Assembly (NCBI RefSeq): GCF_041206865.1
Contig: NZ_JBGEDP010000001.1
Span: 1,364,001-1,428,000 of the forward strand
DNA: 64,000 nucleotides
DNA from: Mycobacterium sp. HUMS_12744610
Lineage (GTDB): Bacteria > Actinomycetota > Actinomycetes > Mycobacteriales > Mycobacteriaceae
Direction: 5' to 3'
Made by a program: the position numbers and the translations under genes. Numbering within the stretch: the stretch's first letter is position 1; the number at the start of each line of letters is the position of its first letter. This document shows positions 56,932 to 64,000 of this stretch, piece by piece. The notes under the pieces were generated by a model. It was given only the letters and a program-made list of their open reading frames with translations. It had not been told where the DNA came from and made no database searches.

Positions 56932-58415
56932 GATCGACGTCGTTCCGCCGCTTGGCCGCCTGGACCTGCCTGCTGTTGCTGGCCGTCGTCCTGGCGTTGC
57001 CGTGGGCACCTCCGCCCCGGTGCGCCGAGCGGATGCCCGCGCAGCCGGGCGCCTCCACGCCGTATCTGCCCTTCGACATGGACGAGGCCCCCACGCAGCG
57101 CAAGGTCTTCGCCCACTACATGCCGAATCTGCCGATCTCGATCGACAACAAGAACGGGGACGAAGACTATTACGCCCAGCAGTACCTGGCGGTCAACGGC
57201 GAGAACGGCGTACACGCCGCCTACGGCGGACTGCTGCGGGACAGGCCGCTGCCCCGGGCGCACAGTTCCAACCCCGACTGGCGGGTGGCCGACCTGGAAG
57301 CCGAGATCGGGCAAGCCAAGAGCGTGGGCATCGACGGGTTCGCGGTAGACGTGCTCGCGCCCCGCAGCGCGTCCGATGACGTCGACCGACTGCTGCGCGC
57401 GACCGAGGCGATGGGAAATTTCACGGTCCTGATCACCGCCGACATCTCGAGCCCGCTGGGGGCGATGGCCCCGGCCGACTTCGCGGCGGACATCGCGCCG
57501 TACCTGACCGCACCGGGGGCCTTCCACCTGTCCGACGGCCGGGCCGTCCTGGGCGCCTTCGCCGCCGAGCGGCAGTCGACGGAGTGGTGGGTGAGCGTCA
57601 TCAGCACCCTGCGCGACAAATCCAACGTCGATGTCGCCTTCGTCCCGACCTTCCTCGACGTGGCCGACAACCTGGAGCGATTCGCCGGCTTCAGCTATGG
57701 ATTCAGCGAGTGGGGGGGACGAAGCCCCAACGCCATGGCGGTCCAGGACAGCGGCCACGGCTCCCCGGTGGATGTCATCCGGCGCGCGCATCAGCTCGGC
57801 AAGCTATGGATGCAGCCGGTGCCCTTCCAGGACAATCGGCCGCGCAGCGGCATTTTCGTGGAGTCGGCCAACGGCGTGACTAACCGCCTGGCGTGGCAAC
57901 TCGCCGAGCAACAGCATGCCGAGTGGGTGCAGTTGCTCACCTGGAACGACTACGTGGAGACGACCGCGATGGCGCCGTCGGTCGCCCACGGCTGGCGCAT
58001 CCTGGACATGAACGCCTACGACATCGCGTGTTTCAAGTTCGGTGGGCCTCCGCGCATCGTGCGCAACGCGCTGTATCTGTCGTACCGGGCTCAACCGTTC
58101 GGCGCGCTGCCGGTGTACCCGGAATCCTCCCTGATGCACCTGCTGCCGACCAGCGTGCCGGCCCGCGACATGATCGAAGTTGTGGCGTTCGCGACGGGGC
58201 CGTCGCGCGTCGTCATCAAAACCGGCCCGCACGAGTACTCGTGCGACGTCCCCGAGGGCCGGGGAATCTGCACCTTCCCGTTGAGCCTCGGGCCGATCGC
58301 GGCCGAGATGTGGCGCGACGGCGCGGTGGTCGCCACGGCGCGGTCCAACGCCGACGTCACCAACACGCCCTATGTGCAAGACCTTCAGTACCGCGTGGTG
58401 GGGGGTCTGCGGTAG
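56928..58415 (+). CDS. Secreted glycoside hydrolase, GH71-like (alpha-1,3-glucanase type)
   Basis: A 495-residue protein with an N-terminal signal/TM segment (about 8-27, LAAWTCLLLLAVVLALPWAP). The catalytic region is like GH71: KVFAHYMPNLPISIDNKN, EIGQAKSVGIDGFAVDVLAP, VLITADISSP and the late WVQLLTWNDYVETTAMAPS. GH71 enzymes cut alpha-1,3-glucans. Here it may trim or release the polysaccharide made by the locus. The assignment is from motif pattern; a GH99-like fold is the main alternative. It overlaps the CrcB-like gene by four bases. Confidence 0.7.
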   Translation: MRSTSFRRLAAWTCLLLLAVVLALPWAPPPRCAERMPAQPGASTPYLPFDMDEAPTQRKVFAHYMPNLPISIDNKNGDEDYYAQQYLAVNGENGVHAAYGGLLRDRPLPRAHSSNPDWRVADLEAEIGQAKSVGIDGFAVDVLAPRSASDDVDRLLRATEAMGNFTVLITADISSPLGAMAPADFAADIAPYLTAPGAFHLSDGRAVLGAFAAERQSTEWWVSVISTLRDKSNVDVAFVPTFLDVADNLERFAGFSYGFSEWGGRSPNAMAVQDSGHGSPVDVIRRAHQLGKLWMQPVPFQDNRPRSGIFVESANGVTNRLAWQLAEQQHAEWVQLLTWNDYVETTAMAPSVAHGWRILDMNAYDIACFKFGGPPRIVRNALYLSYRAQPFGALPVYPESSLMHLLPTSVPARDMIEVVAFATGPSRVVIKTGPHEYSCDVPEGRGICTFPLSLGPIAAEMWRDGAVVATARSNADVTNTPYVQDLQYRVVGGLR

Positions 58416-58416
58416 A

Positions 58417-59034
58417 TTGCCGAACCCTGGCCGCGCGGGGATCCGCGCCAAACGGGTGCGAGCGGCCGGGCGCGCCGCGCGCCGGTCCGCGGCCGTGCTC
58501 GCCGTGCTGGCCCCGGTGCTGGTGGCGGTGAACGGTGTATGCGGCTACCTCGTTTTCGCCAGAGCCGCAGACAGCGTCGTGTCGCACGTGGATGCCGTGG
58601 TCGTGCTGGGCGGCGAGCACGACGGTCGGGAGGGCTACGGTGTGGCGTTGGCGCGGCAGGGGCTTGCCCCCACCGTGGTGCTGTCGAACCCCTACCCGGC
58701 CACGGACCGCGTGATGAGCCGGATCTGTTCCGGGCAGCACGGCGCGGTGCGGGTGATCTGCCCGCGGCCCGAGCCGCCGACGACCCGCGGGGAGGCCATG
58801 ATGACGCGACGTCTGGCGCTCGAGCACCACTGGAAACAGGTCATGGTCGTCACGTGGCGCTACCATCTGCCCCGGGCGCGTCTGTTGTTCTGCCAATGTT
58901 TGTGCGCGAGTGGGGTTTCGGTAACGGCCAAGGCCGTGCCCCGCCAGTACGTGCTGCCCGTGTGGTACTGGGAGTACATCTATCTCTACCAGTTCGCGGG
59001 CATCGCGAAGGCGCTCCTCGTCGGTCACTGCTAG
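58417..59034 (+). CDS. YdcF/SanA-like DUF218 membrane protein
   Basis: About 205 residues: one N-terminal TM helix, then the DUF218 domain with VDAVVVLGGEHDGREGYGVA, LARQGLAPTVVLSN, PPTTRGEAMMTRRLALEHHW and VVTWRYHLPRARLLF. YdcF/SanA proteins are linked to envelope permeability and polysaccharide metabolism; biochemistry is unclear. The start is not certain: TTG 58,417, one base after the GH71 stop, or GTG 58,456; an ATG at 58,372 would overlap the GH71 gene by 44 bases. Confidence 0.75.
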   Translation: MPNPGRAGIRAKRVRAAGRAARRSAAVLAVLAPVLVAVNGVCGYLVFARAADSVVSHVDAVVVLGGEHDGREGYGVALARQGLAPTVVLSNPYPATDRVMSRICSGQHGAVRVICPRPEPPTTRGEAMMTRRLALEHHWKQVMVVTWRYHLPRARLLFCQCLCASGVSVTAKAVPRQYVLPVWYWEYIYLYQFAGIAKALLVGHC

Positions 59035-59061
59035 AGCGGCGGACCAGCAGCCGGGCGGGGC

Positions 59062-59820
59062 CTAACGCCGGCCCGACAGCTCGCCCAACGCGTCGCTGTC
59101 GACGACGAACCGTGTGTCGTGGTCGAGGTCCTCGGGCAGGATTCCCATGGGCTCGTCGACGATGTGGCCCCCCATGACATAGGTGTCCCGCGAAAACCAT
59201 TCGCCCTGCGTGCCGCGCTTCCATACGGCCGGGGAACCGGCGTAGAGGCCTTTCCTGCCGTCCGCGCCGCCGCCGCGCATCAGCGTGGAGTTGGCCCCCA
59301 GCAGCGACTCGTCCGGCAGTGCGGCACCCTTGAGCAGCACGGCGCGGCTGCCCACCAGCGAGTGGTGGCCGACCGTGATGCGTCCCACCGACTGTTGGTC
59401 GGTCGCGAAGTCCGGCTCGTGCGTCTGCATCAGGCACCTGTTTCCGCCGACCATGCAGAACGCTCTGAGGACGATGGTTCCCGAGCAGTCGAGATAGTTG
59501 CGGCTGCCGATCTTGGCGCAGGTTCCCATGAACAGGGTGCCGGCCTGACTGTCGTAGTCCCGATAGATCGGATGCGCGGAGACCCAGTTCCACGACTCGA
59601 TGATGACGTGGTTGCTGAGCCGTACGTGGCGCATCCGCCGGAAGACGTTGAAGGGGCCGATCCGCACATCATGGTCGATTTCGAACTTCTCCACACCCAC
59701 AACGAGGTTCGGGCCGATGTGCGAGGACGGGTGGATGTCGTGACCGAACAGTCTCAACAGCCGATTCTTCAGCCGCGAGGCGGGCAACAGCCAGCAGAAC
59801 GCTTCGATGAGGACTCTCAT
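59062..59820 (-). CDS. Left-handed beta-helix acyltransferase (hexapeptide-repeat family)
   Basis: A 252-residue hexapeptide-repeat protein. The turns are irregular but clear: PSSHIGPNLVVGVEKFEI, NHVIIESWNWVSAHPI, VGRITVGHHSLVGSRAVLLK and DESLLGANSTLMRGGG. The helix-like N-terminus, IEAFCWLLPASRLKNRLLRL, resembles WbbJ/WcaB-type acetyltransferases. It probably acetylates a sugar of the surface polymer. It is on the opposite strand to the rest of the cluster, convergent with the YdcF-like gene. Confidence 0.8.
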   Translation of the reverse strand: MRVLIEAFCWLLPASRLKNRLLRLFGHDIHPSSHIGPNLVVGVEKFEIDHDVRIGPFNVFRRMRHVRLSNHVIIESWNWVSAHPIYRDYDSQAGTLFMGTCAKIGSRNYLDCSGTIVLRAFCMVGGNRCLMQTHEPDFATDQQSVGRITVGHHSLVGSRAVLLKGAALPDESLLGANSTLMRGGGADGRKGLYAGSPAVWKRGTQGEWFSRDTYVMGGHIVDEPMGILPEDLDHDTRFVVDSDALGELSGRR

Positions 59821-59885
59821 TGCAAGCGGCCCCCGGCGTCCGGGGCGAAGGCTCGCGGGGGAAGGTGAAACAGGTCGAGACTCAT
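59817..59885 (-). CDS. 22-residue ORF coupled to the acyltransferase
   Basis: ATG at 59,885 opens MSLDLFHLPPRAFAPDAGGR, ending in an ATGA overlap with the acyltransferase start at 59,820; AAAGGG lies upstream. Same arrangement as the leader at 48,107. No homologue known to me; it may be only a translational leader. Confidence 0.3.
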   Translation of the reverse strand: MSLDLFHLPPRAFAPDAGGRLQ

Positions 59886-60446
59886 CAACGGCCCTTTCGT
59901 GTCGGGATTCTGCACGCCGGCGGGTGGGTGACACAGGTGGAGTCGCGGATGCGTGGCTCGCAATCCGCCCGGCAGTCCACACCCGGCCCAAGAGCCGCCC
60001 CCGGCGATGGAATCCCCCTCGACGGTTCGGGCTCCCGTCGCCGGTCGCCCCGCCACGAGGCCGCATCGCTGCAAGTCGTCGTGACGGACCTGCCGGGCCT
60101 GTCCGGGGTCTTCGTGCCCGTCGCACTCACCATGCCTAAATACTACAAGCCCGCGATTAGCGTTGCAGCCATTCTTAAAGTATGTAATATGACCAAGGTG
60201 AGGGCGATCGGTTTCGACTTCTGTCGTTTCGATCGGCACGACGAGGGGGCGAACGGTGCGGTGCGGTGTCAGTCGCGGTGATGCGTGGTCAGCCGGTGGC
60301 GCCGGCTACGGCCCGAACGGCATCGCCCGCGCCGCGGCGCGGGCAGGCCGGGTTTCGTGCCGACGGGCCCGGGTGCAGCGGCGCGGAGCCGCGAACCGGG
60401 CACCGGCCGCACCACTTTGACAGGCTCGGCTGAAAAGGACGCATGG
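59886..60446. other. Divergent intergenic region between acyltransferase and gmd
   Basis: No credible gene in 560 bases. The stretch 60,130-60,200 is AT-rich (CCTAAATACTACAAGCCC, TTCTTAAAGTATGTAATATG) and holds copy 4 of the shared promoter element (60,179-60,190). That leaves an untranslated leader of about 250 bases before gmd, which is long for a mycobacterium; it is GC-rich and shows no riboswitch I recognise. Confidence 0.6.
60179..60190 (+). promoter_or_regulatory. Shared promoter element, copy 4 (AGTATG-TAATAT)
   Basis: AGTATGTAATAT, identical over 12 bases to 45,029-45,040 in front of the second PAS gene, and in an otherwise GC-rich stretch. TAATAT would be the -10 box for transcription toward gmd. 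Upstream TTGC is present, but at a different distance from that in copies 1 and 2. Confidence 0.5.
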
Positions 60447-61469
60447 ATGAAAAAGGCTTTGATCACCGGTATCACTGGTCAGGACGGCTCGTACCTGGCC
60501 GAGTTGCTGTTGCGCAAGGGGTACGAAGTACACGGGTTCATCCGGCGTGCCTCCACCTTCAACACGTCGCGTATCGAGCACCTCTACGTCGACCCCCACG
60601 ACCCCGACGCCCGGCTGTTCCTGCACTACGGTGACCTGTCGGACGGCTCGCGACTGGTGACCCTGCTCTCGAAGATCGATCCCGACGAGGTCTACAACCT
60701 CGCGGCACAGTCCCACGTCCGGGTCAGCTTCGACGAACCCGAACACACCGGCAACACGACCGGCCTGGGGTCGATCCGCCTTCTGGAGGCCGTGCGCATC
60801 GGGAAGGTCAACTGCAGGTTCTACCAGGCATCGAGCTCGGAGATGTTCGGCGCGTCGCCCCCGCCGCAGAATGAGGAGACCGCGTTCTACCCGCGTTCTC
60901 CCTACGGTGCGGCGAAGGTGTACGCCTACTGGATAGCGCGAAACTACCGCGAGGCGTACGGCATGTACGTGGTCAACGGGATTCTGTTCAACCACGAGTC
61001 CCCCCGGCGCGGCGAGACATTCGTGACCCGCAAGATCAGCCGTGCCGCGGCACGCATCAAGGCGGGACTCGACCAGCACCTCTACCTGGGCAACCTGGAC
61101 GCGGTCCGCGACTGGGGCTACGCGCCGGAGTACGTGGAGGGCATGTGGCGGATGCTGCAGGCCGACGAGCCCGAAGACTACGTGCTGGCCACCGGAGCGG
61201 CGTTCACGGTTCGCGACTTCGTGGAAGCGGCGTTCAATCACGTGGACCTGGACTGGAGGGAACACGTCCGCTTCGACCAGCGCTATCTGCGCCCCACGGA
61301 GGTCGACGCCCTGATCGGCGACGCGAGCAAGGCCGAGCGGCTGGTGGGATGGCGCGCATCGGTGCGGGCGCCGGAGCTGGCGCGAATCATGGTCGATGCG
61401 GACATCGCAGCCCTGAAAGAAGCGGGCAGCCCCGGGATCGACACACCGATGCTGCCGGTTTGGAGCTGA
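60447..61469 (+). CDS. gmd: GDP-mannose 4,6-dehydratase
   Basis: Makes GDP-4-keto-6-deoxymannose, the precursor of GDP-fucose. The 340 residues start [20 protein letters not shown] and hold [20 protein letters not shown], the active YxxxK as [12 protein letters not shown], and [20 protein letters not shown]. Residues are intact, and length equals that of M. tuberculosis GmdA (Rv1511), which it strongly resembles. Followed after 6 bases by the GDP-fucose synthase gene. Confidence 0.97.
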   Translation: MKKALITGITGQDGSYLAELLLRKGYEVHGFIRRASTFNTSRIEHLYVDPHDPDARLFLHYGDLSDGSRLVTLLSKIDPDEVYNLAAQSHVRVSFDEPEHTGNTTGLGSIRLLEAVRIGKVNCRFYQASSSEMFGASPPPQNEETAFYPRSPYGAAKVYAYWIARNYREAYGMYVVNGILFNHESPRRGETFVTRKISRAAARIKAGLDQHLYLGNLDAVRDWGYAPEYVEGMWRMLQADEPEDYVLATGAAFTVRDFVEAAFNHVDLDWREHVRFDQRYLRPTEVDALIGDASKAERLVGWRASVRAPELARIMVDADIAALKEAGSPGIDTPMLPVWS

Positions 61470-61475
61470 GTCACC

Positions 61476-62447
61476 TTGGAATACAAGCGCTTTTCGCCAG
61501 GCCCTGTGGACCGCCACGCGCCGGTGTACGTGGCGGGCCATCGCGGGATGGTGGGTTCCGCGATCTGCCGGCAGCTGTCGGCGCGCGGCTTCACCAACGT
61601 CCTCACGCGCACGCACGAGGAACTCGACCTCACGGATCGGCACGCGACCTTCTCGTTCTTCGAGCAGGCGCGGCCGCAGGTGGTCGTGCTGGCGGCGGCC
61701 CGGGTCGGCGGCATCCTGGCCAACAGCACCTTCCCGGTCGACTTCATCTCGGACAACCTGCAGATCCAGGTCAACGTCCTCGACGCGGCTCTGGGCCAGC
61801 GGGTGGAGCGCCTGTTGTTCCTCGGATCCTCTTGCATCTACCCGAAATTCGCTCCCCAGCCGATCGCCGAGGATTCGCTGCTCACCGGCGCGCTCGAACC
61901 GACCAATGACGCCTACGCCATCGCGAAGATCGCCGGGATCATCCAGGTGCAGTCCGTGCGTCGCCAGTACGGGCTGCCGTGGATCTCGGCCATGCCGACG
62001 AACCTCTACGGTCCGCACGACAACTTCTCGGAGACCACCTCGCACGTGCTGCCGGCGCTGGTTCGCCGGTACGACGAGGCCAAGGCCGCCGGTCAGGCGA
62101 CGGTGACCAACTGGGGTAGCGGTGCACCGCGACGCGAGTTTCTGCACGTGGACGACATGGCCTCGGCCTGCCTGCACCTGCTGGAAAACTACGACGGGCC
62201 AAGCCAGGTCAACGTCGGCACCGGCACGGATCACACGATTCGCGAGGTCGCCCAGATTGTCGCCGACGCGGTCGGCTACACCGGCGAGACCCGATGGGAC
62301 ACCGGCAAACCTGACGGGACGCCTCGAAAGCTGTTGGATGTCAGCCGCTTACGGGCCACCGGCTGGACGGCTCAGATCCCCCTGGAGCGGGGAATCGCCG
62401 AGACCGTCGACTGGTACCGCAACCATCACCTGTCTGCGAGGGTCTAG
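61476..62447 (+). CDS. GDP-L-fucose synthase (epimerase/reductase, EpiA/Fcl-like)
   Basis: Converts GDP-4-keto-6-deoxymannose to GDP-L-fucose. The 323 residues show VYVAGHRGMVGSAICRQL, VLAAARVGGILANSTFPVDF, FLGSSCIYPKFAPQPIAEDS, YxxxK as NDAYAIAKIAG and TNLYGPHDNFSETTSHVLPA. All catalytic residues are present. Like M. tuberculosis EpiA (Rv1512), it is paired with gmd. The start is TTG at 61,476; no ATG/GTG gives the right N-terminus. Confidence 0.96.
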   Translation: MEYKRFSPGPVDRHAPVYVAGHRGMVGSAICRQLSARGFTNVLTRTHEELDLTDRHATFSFFEQARPQVVVLAAARVGGILANSTFPVDFISDNLQIQVNVLDAALGQRVERLLFLGSSCIYPKFAPQPIAEDSLLTGALEPTNDAYAIAKIAGIIQVQSVRRQYGLPWISAMPTNLYGPHDNFSETTSHVLPALVRRYDEAKAAGQATVTNWGSGAPRREFLHVDDMASACLHLLENYDGPSQVNVGTGTDHTIREVAQIVADAVGYTGETRWDTGKPDGTPRKLLDVSRLRATGWTAQIPLERGIAETVDWYRNHHLSARV

Positions 62448-62635
62448 CGTGGCCGGCCGAGCGCTGCTCGTCGCGGCCGCCGTCGCAGAGACAGACCAGA
62501 CCATCACACCGCACGGCCATTCGGCGGCGGACACACAGCGGAGCGGCGGTCCCCTCGGGCGGCGACCGAACGTGCCGGGATATCCCAAAACAGCCATCCG
62601 GGTCTCGGCTTGCCGATCGGACGTGAGGCCCGCCC

Positions 62636-63250
62636 ATGAAGAAAGCTGCTGGTGAAGGCATGGTTGCGACCGAGCAGGTGACAAGACTCTCAGACAGGAA
62701 CCGGCGTGCGGGGGCGCGTTTCTCGCTGCGCGACTTCACCGGTGACAATTACAGCCGGGGCAGGCCGTTGCCGGTGCAACTGCTGTGGATGGTGGTTTCG
62801 CGCGCCGTCGCCATGCGGTGGTGGTGTCCCAACCGGGCGCGGGTGTTCATACTGCGCAGCTTCGGTGCGCGCATCGGACGCGGTACCCTCATCCGCCACG
62901 ACGTACGCATCCACTGGCCCTGGAAACTGACCATCGGGCACGACACCTGGATCGGCGAATCGGCCTGGATCCTCAACCTCGAGCCCGTGACCATCGGCTC
63001 GAACACCTGCATCTCCCAGGACGTGCTGCTGTGCACCGGCAGTCACGATCGGTTCAGCCCCACCTTCGAGTTCGACAACGCGCCGATCTTCATCGGGGAC
63101 TCGGTGTGGATCGCGGCGCGGGCGACGATCCTGCGCGGCGTTCGTATCGCCGACGGCGCCACGGTCGGCGCCACCGGACTGGTCGTCGAGGACGTCCCGG
63201 AGGGCGCCACCATTTTGCCCCCGCGCGCACAGGCGAGGGTGAAGTCGTGA
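62636..63250 (+). CDS. Colanic-acid-type (WcaF-like) acetyltransferase
   Basis: A 204-residue hexapeptide-repeat acetyltransferase of the WcaF group. It has the N-terminal FSLRDFTGDNYSRGRPLPVQ segment, hexapeptide coils from about 75 (FGARIGRGTLIRHDVRIHWP, LTIGHDTWIGESAWILNLEP, VTIGSNTCISQDVLLCTGSH) and the end VWIAARATILRGVRIADGAT. It should O-acetylate a sugar of the repeat unit. Start at 62,636 or at ATG 62,660. The 188-base gap before it has only an unconvincing frame. The stop overlaps the next GTG (GTGA). Confidence 0.88.
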   Translation: MKKAAGEGMVATEQVTRLSDRNRRAGARFSLRDFTGDNYSRGRPLPVQLLWMVVSRAVAMRWWCPNRARVFILRSFGARIGRGTLIRHDVRIHWPWKLTIGHDTWIGESAWILNLEPVTIGSNTCISQDVLLCTGSHDRFSPTFEFDNAPIFIGDSVWIAARATILRGVRIADGATVGATGLVVEDVPEGATILPPRAQARVKS

Positions 63251-64000
63251 AGGTCAAAATCGTTGGGATCAACTACTTCCCGGAGGTAACCGGGATAGCC
63301 CCCTACACCACCGGCATGGCGGAGGGCTTGGCGGCGTTCGGCCACGAGGTCAGCGTGGTCACCGGACTTCCGCACTACCCGGAGTGGCGAATCTACGACG
63401 GTTACGGTTCCCGGCGCACCTACCGCGAAACCCTCAACGGCGTCACGATCGAACGTCTGAGGCACTACGTGCCCGAAAAGCCAAGCCCCCGCAACCGCAT
63501 CCTGATGGAAGCAAGCTTCGCCAAAGCGGTGCTGGCGACGGACTTCGACCGGTCGTCGGTCGTGATCGCCATCAGTCCCTCGCTCCTGGCGACGGCCGGC
63601 ATCGTCGCCGCGGCACGGATGCGAAAGGTGCCCGTGGGCGTCGTCGTCCAAGACCTGTACGGGAAGGGCGTCGTGGAAACCGGCGCCATGGGCGGTAAGG
63701 CGGCCGGGATGGTCACCCACCTCGAGGCGCGGGTGCTGCGGGCGGCGTCGGGGGTGGCCGTGATCCACGACCGGTTCCTGACCGCCCTCGACAGCGCCGG
63801 TGTCGACAGTGCCAAGTCGACGGTGATCCGCAACTGGACACATGTCGGCGACACGAACGATCTCGCACCCCACGATTCGGTCGGGGTCCGCCGCAAGTAC
63901 GGCTGGGGTGAGGACGAACTGGTCATCGTCCATGCCGGCAACATGGGAGTCAAACAGGGGCTCGAGAACGTCGTGGCCGCCGCCCGGCTGGCCGCCGACG
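63247..64000 (+). CDS. Glycosyltransferase family 4 (WcaI-like), cut by window end
   Basis: The first 251 residues are in the window. The N-terminal GT-B domain reads VKIVGINYFPEVTGIAPYTT, GMAEGLAAFGHEVSVVTGLP, HYPEWRIYDGYG, then VVIAISPSLLATAGIVAAAR, VGVVVQDLYGKGVVETGAMG and, in the linker, STVIRNWTHVGD. Domain two begins with ELVIVHAGNMGVKQGLENVV. This is the WcaI/GT4 pattern, expected to add a sugar (fucose is plausible) to the lipid-linked repeat. GTG start overlaps the acetyltransferase stop. Confidence 0.9.
   Translation, partial: MKVKIVGINYFPEVTGIAPYTTGMAEGLAAFGHEVSVVTGLPHYPEWRIYDGYGSRRTYRETLNGVTIERLRHYVPEKPSPRNRILMEASFAKAVLATDFDRSSVVIAISPSLLATAGIVAAARMRKVPVGVVVQDLYGKGVVETGAMGGKAAGMVTHLEARVLRAASGVAVIHDRFLTALDSAGVDSAKSTVIRNWTHVGDTNDLAPHDSVGVRRKYGWGEDELVIVHAGNMGVKQGLENVVAAARLAAD

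Noticed and set aside
60250..60446. The long gmd leader, considered as a riboswitch.
   Set aside because: No conserved riboswitch core recognised and no terminator-like stem with a T tract near the start codon.
62448..62655. A 68-codon frame from GTG 62,449 (AGRALLVAAAVAETDQTITP at its start) between the GDP-fucose synthase and the WcaF-like gene.
   Set aside because: No ribosome site, no family resemblance, and it overlaps the next gene; looks like chance coding in GC-rich DNA.
38901..64000. Search for an attachment-site repeat of the tRNA-Ala 3' end, an integrase, insertion sequences or a CRISPR array.
   Set aside because: None seen by eye; no transposase or integrase motifs in any supported gene and no regular spaced repeats.

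Overview
The window is about 68-70% GC. From 1 to 38,908 it follows the gene order of the Mycobacterium tuberculosis Rv0946c-Rv0996 segment almost gene for gene: pgi, chorismate mutase, uvrD1, sucCD, purNH, the fadE/acc operon, mprAB-pepD, moaB2, mscL, galU, moeA1 and tRNA-Ala. It differs by carrying an extra thiolase-like gene and by lacking Rv0960-Rv0965, the csoR/ctpV group and Rv0986-Rv0989. With a PE/PPE pair further on, this points to a slow-growing non-tuberculous Mycobacterium, probably of the M. avium complex or a close relative. Species is an inference.

Layout. 1-9,900: central metabolism and repair (pgi, chorismate mutase with a possible attenuator, uvrD1, an M23 peptidase, sucCD, a thiolase-like protein, an F420-type oxidoreductase). 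10,100-18,740: membrane proteins, purNH, and a MoxR-ATPase/VWA pair. 18,850-27,400: one tightly overlapping minus-strand operon, atuA-like/fadE13/accD2/accA2/fadE12/echA7, for breakdown of a branched acyl-CoA, with a palindromic operator in front. 27,600-32,200: rpmF, then the envelope-stress operon mprA-mprB-pepD-moaB2 with recognisable MprA boxes. 32,200-38,900: mscL, a SAF protein, the redox chaperone ruc behind a CIRCE element, folate, UDP-glucose and molybdopterin genes, a frameshifted rimJ, sepX and tRNA-Ala(CGC).

Downstream of the tRNA (38,929-64,000) the content is accessory: a truncated-looking cyclic-nucleotide-binding protein, a methyltransferase, a kinase-fold and an epimerase-fold protein that both lack catalytic residues, a PAS-TetR-PAS module, a PE/PPE pair, and a large surface-glycan/secondary-metabolite locus. 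That locus has a WcaJ-like sugar-phosphate transferase translationally linked to a ketosynthase, a stand-alone adenylation domain, a carrier protein, a flavin amine oxidase and a KamA-family lysine 2,3-aminomutase. These are followed by two CrcB-like proteins, a secreted GH71-like glycosidase, a YdcF-like protein, two acetyltransferases, GDP-mannose dehydratase, GDP-fucose synthase and a glycosyltransferase cut by the window end.

The most exciting part is 48,107-55,892. KamA should make beta-lysine; the adenylation domain has an acidic pocket suited to a lysine-like amino acid; the carrier, ketosynthase and oxidase would process it; and the first gene starts a fucose-type exopolysaccharide. 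I infer a glycan or glycolipid decorated with, or made alongside, a beta-lysine-derived group. I know of no described mycobacterial system of this kind. A shared AT-rich promoter element (AGTATG followed by TANNNT) recurs in four intergenic regions of this accessory half and may mark a common regulon.
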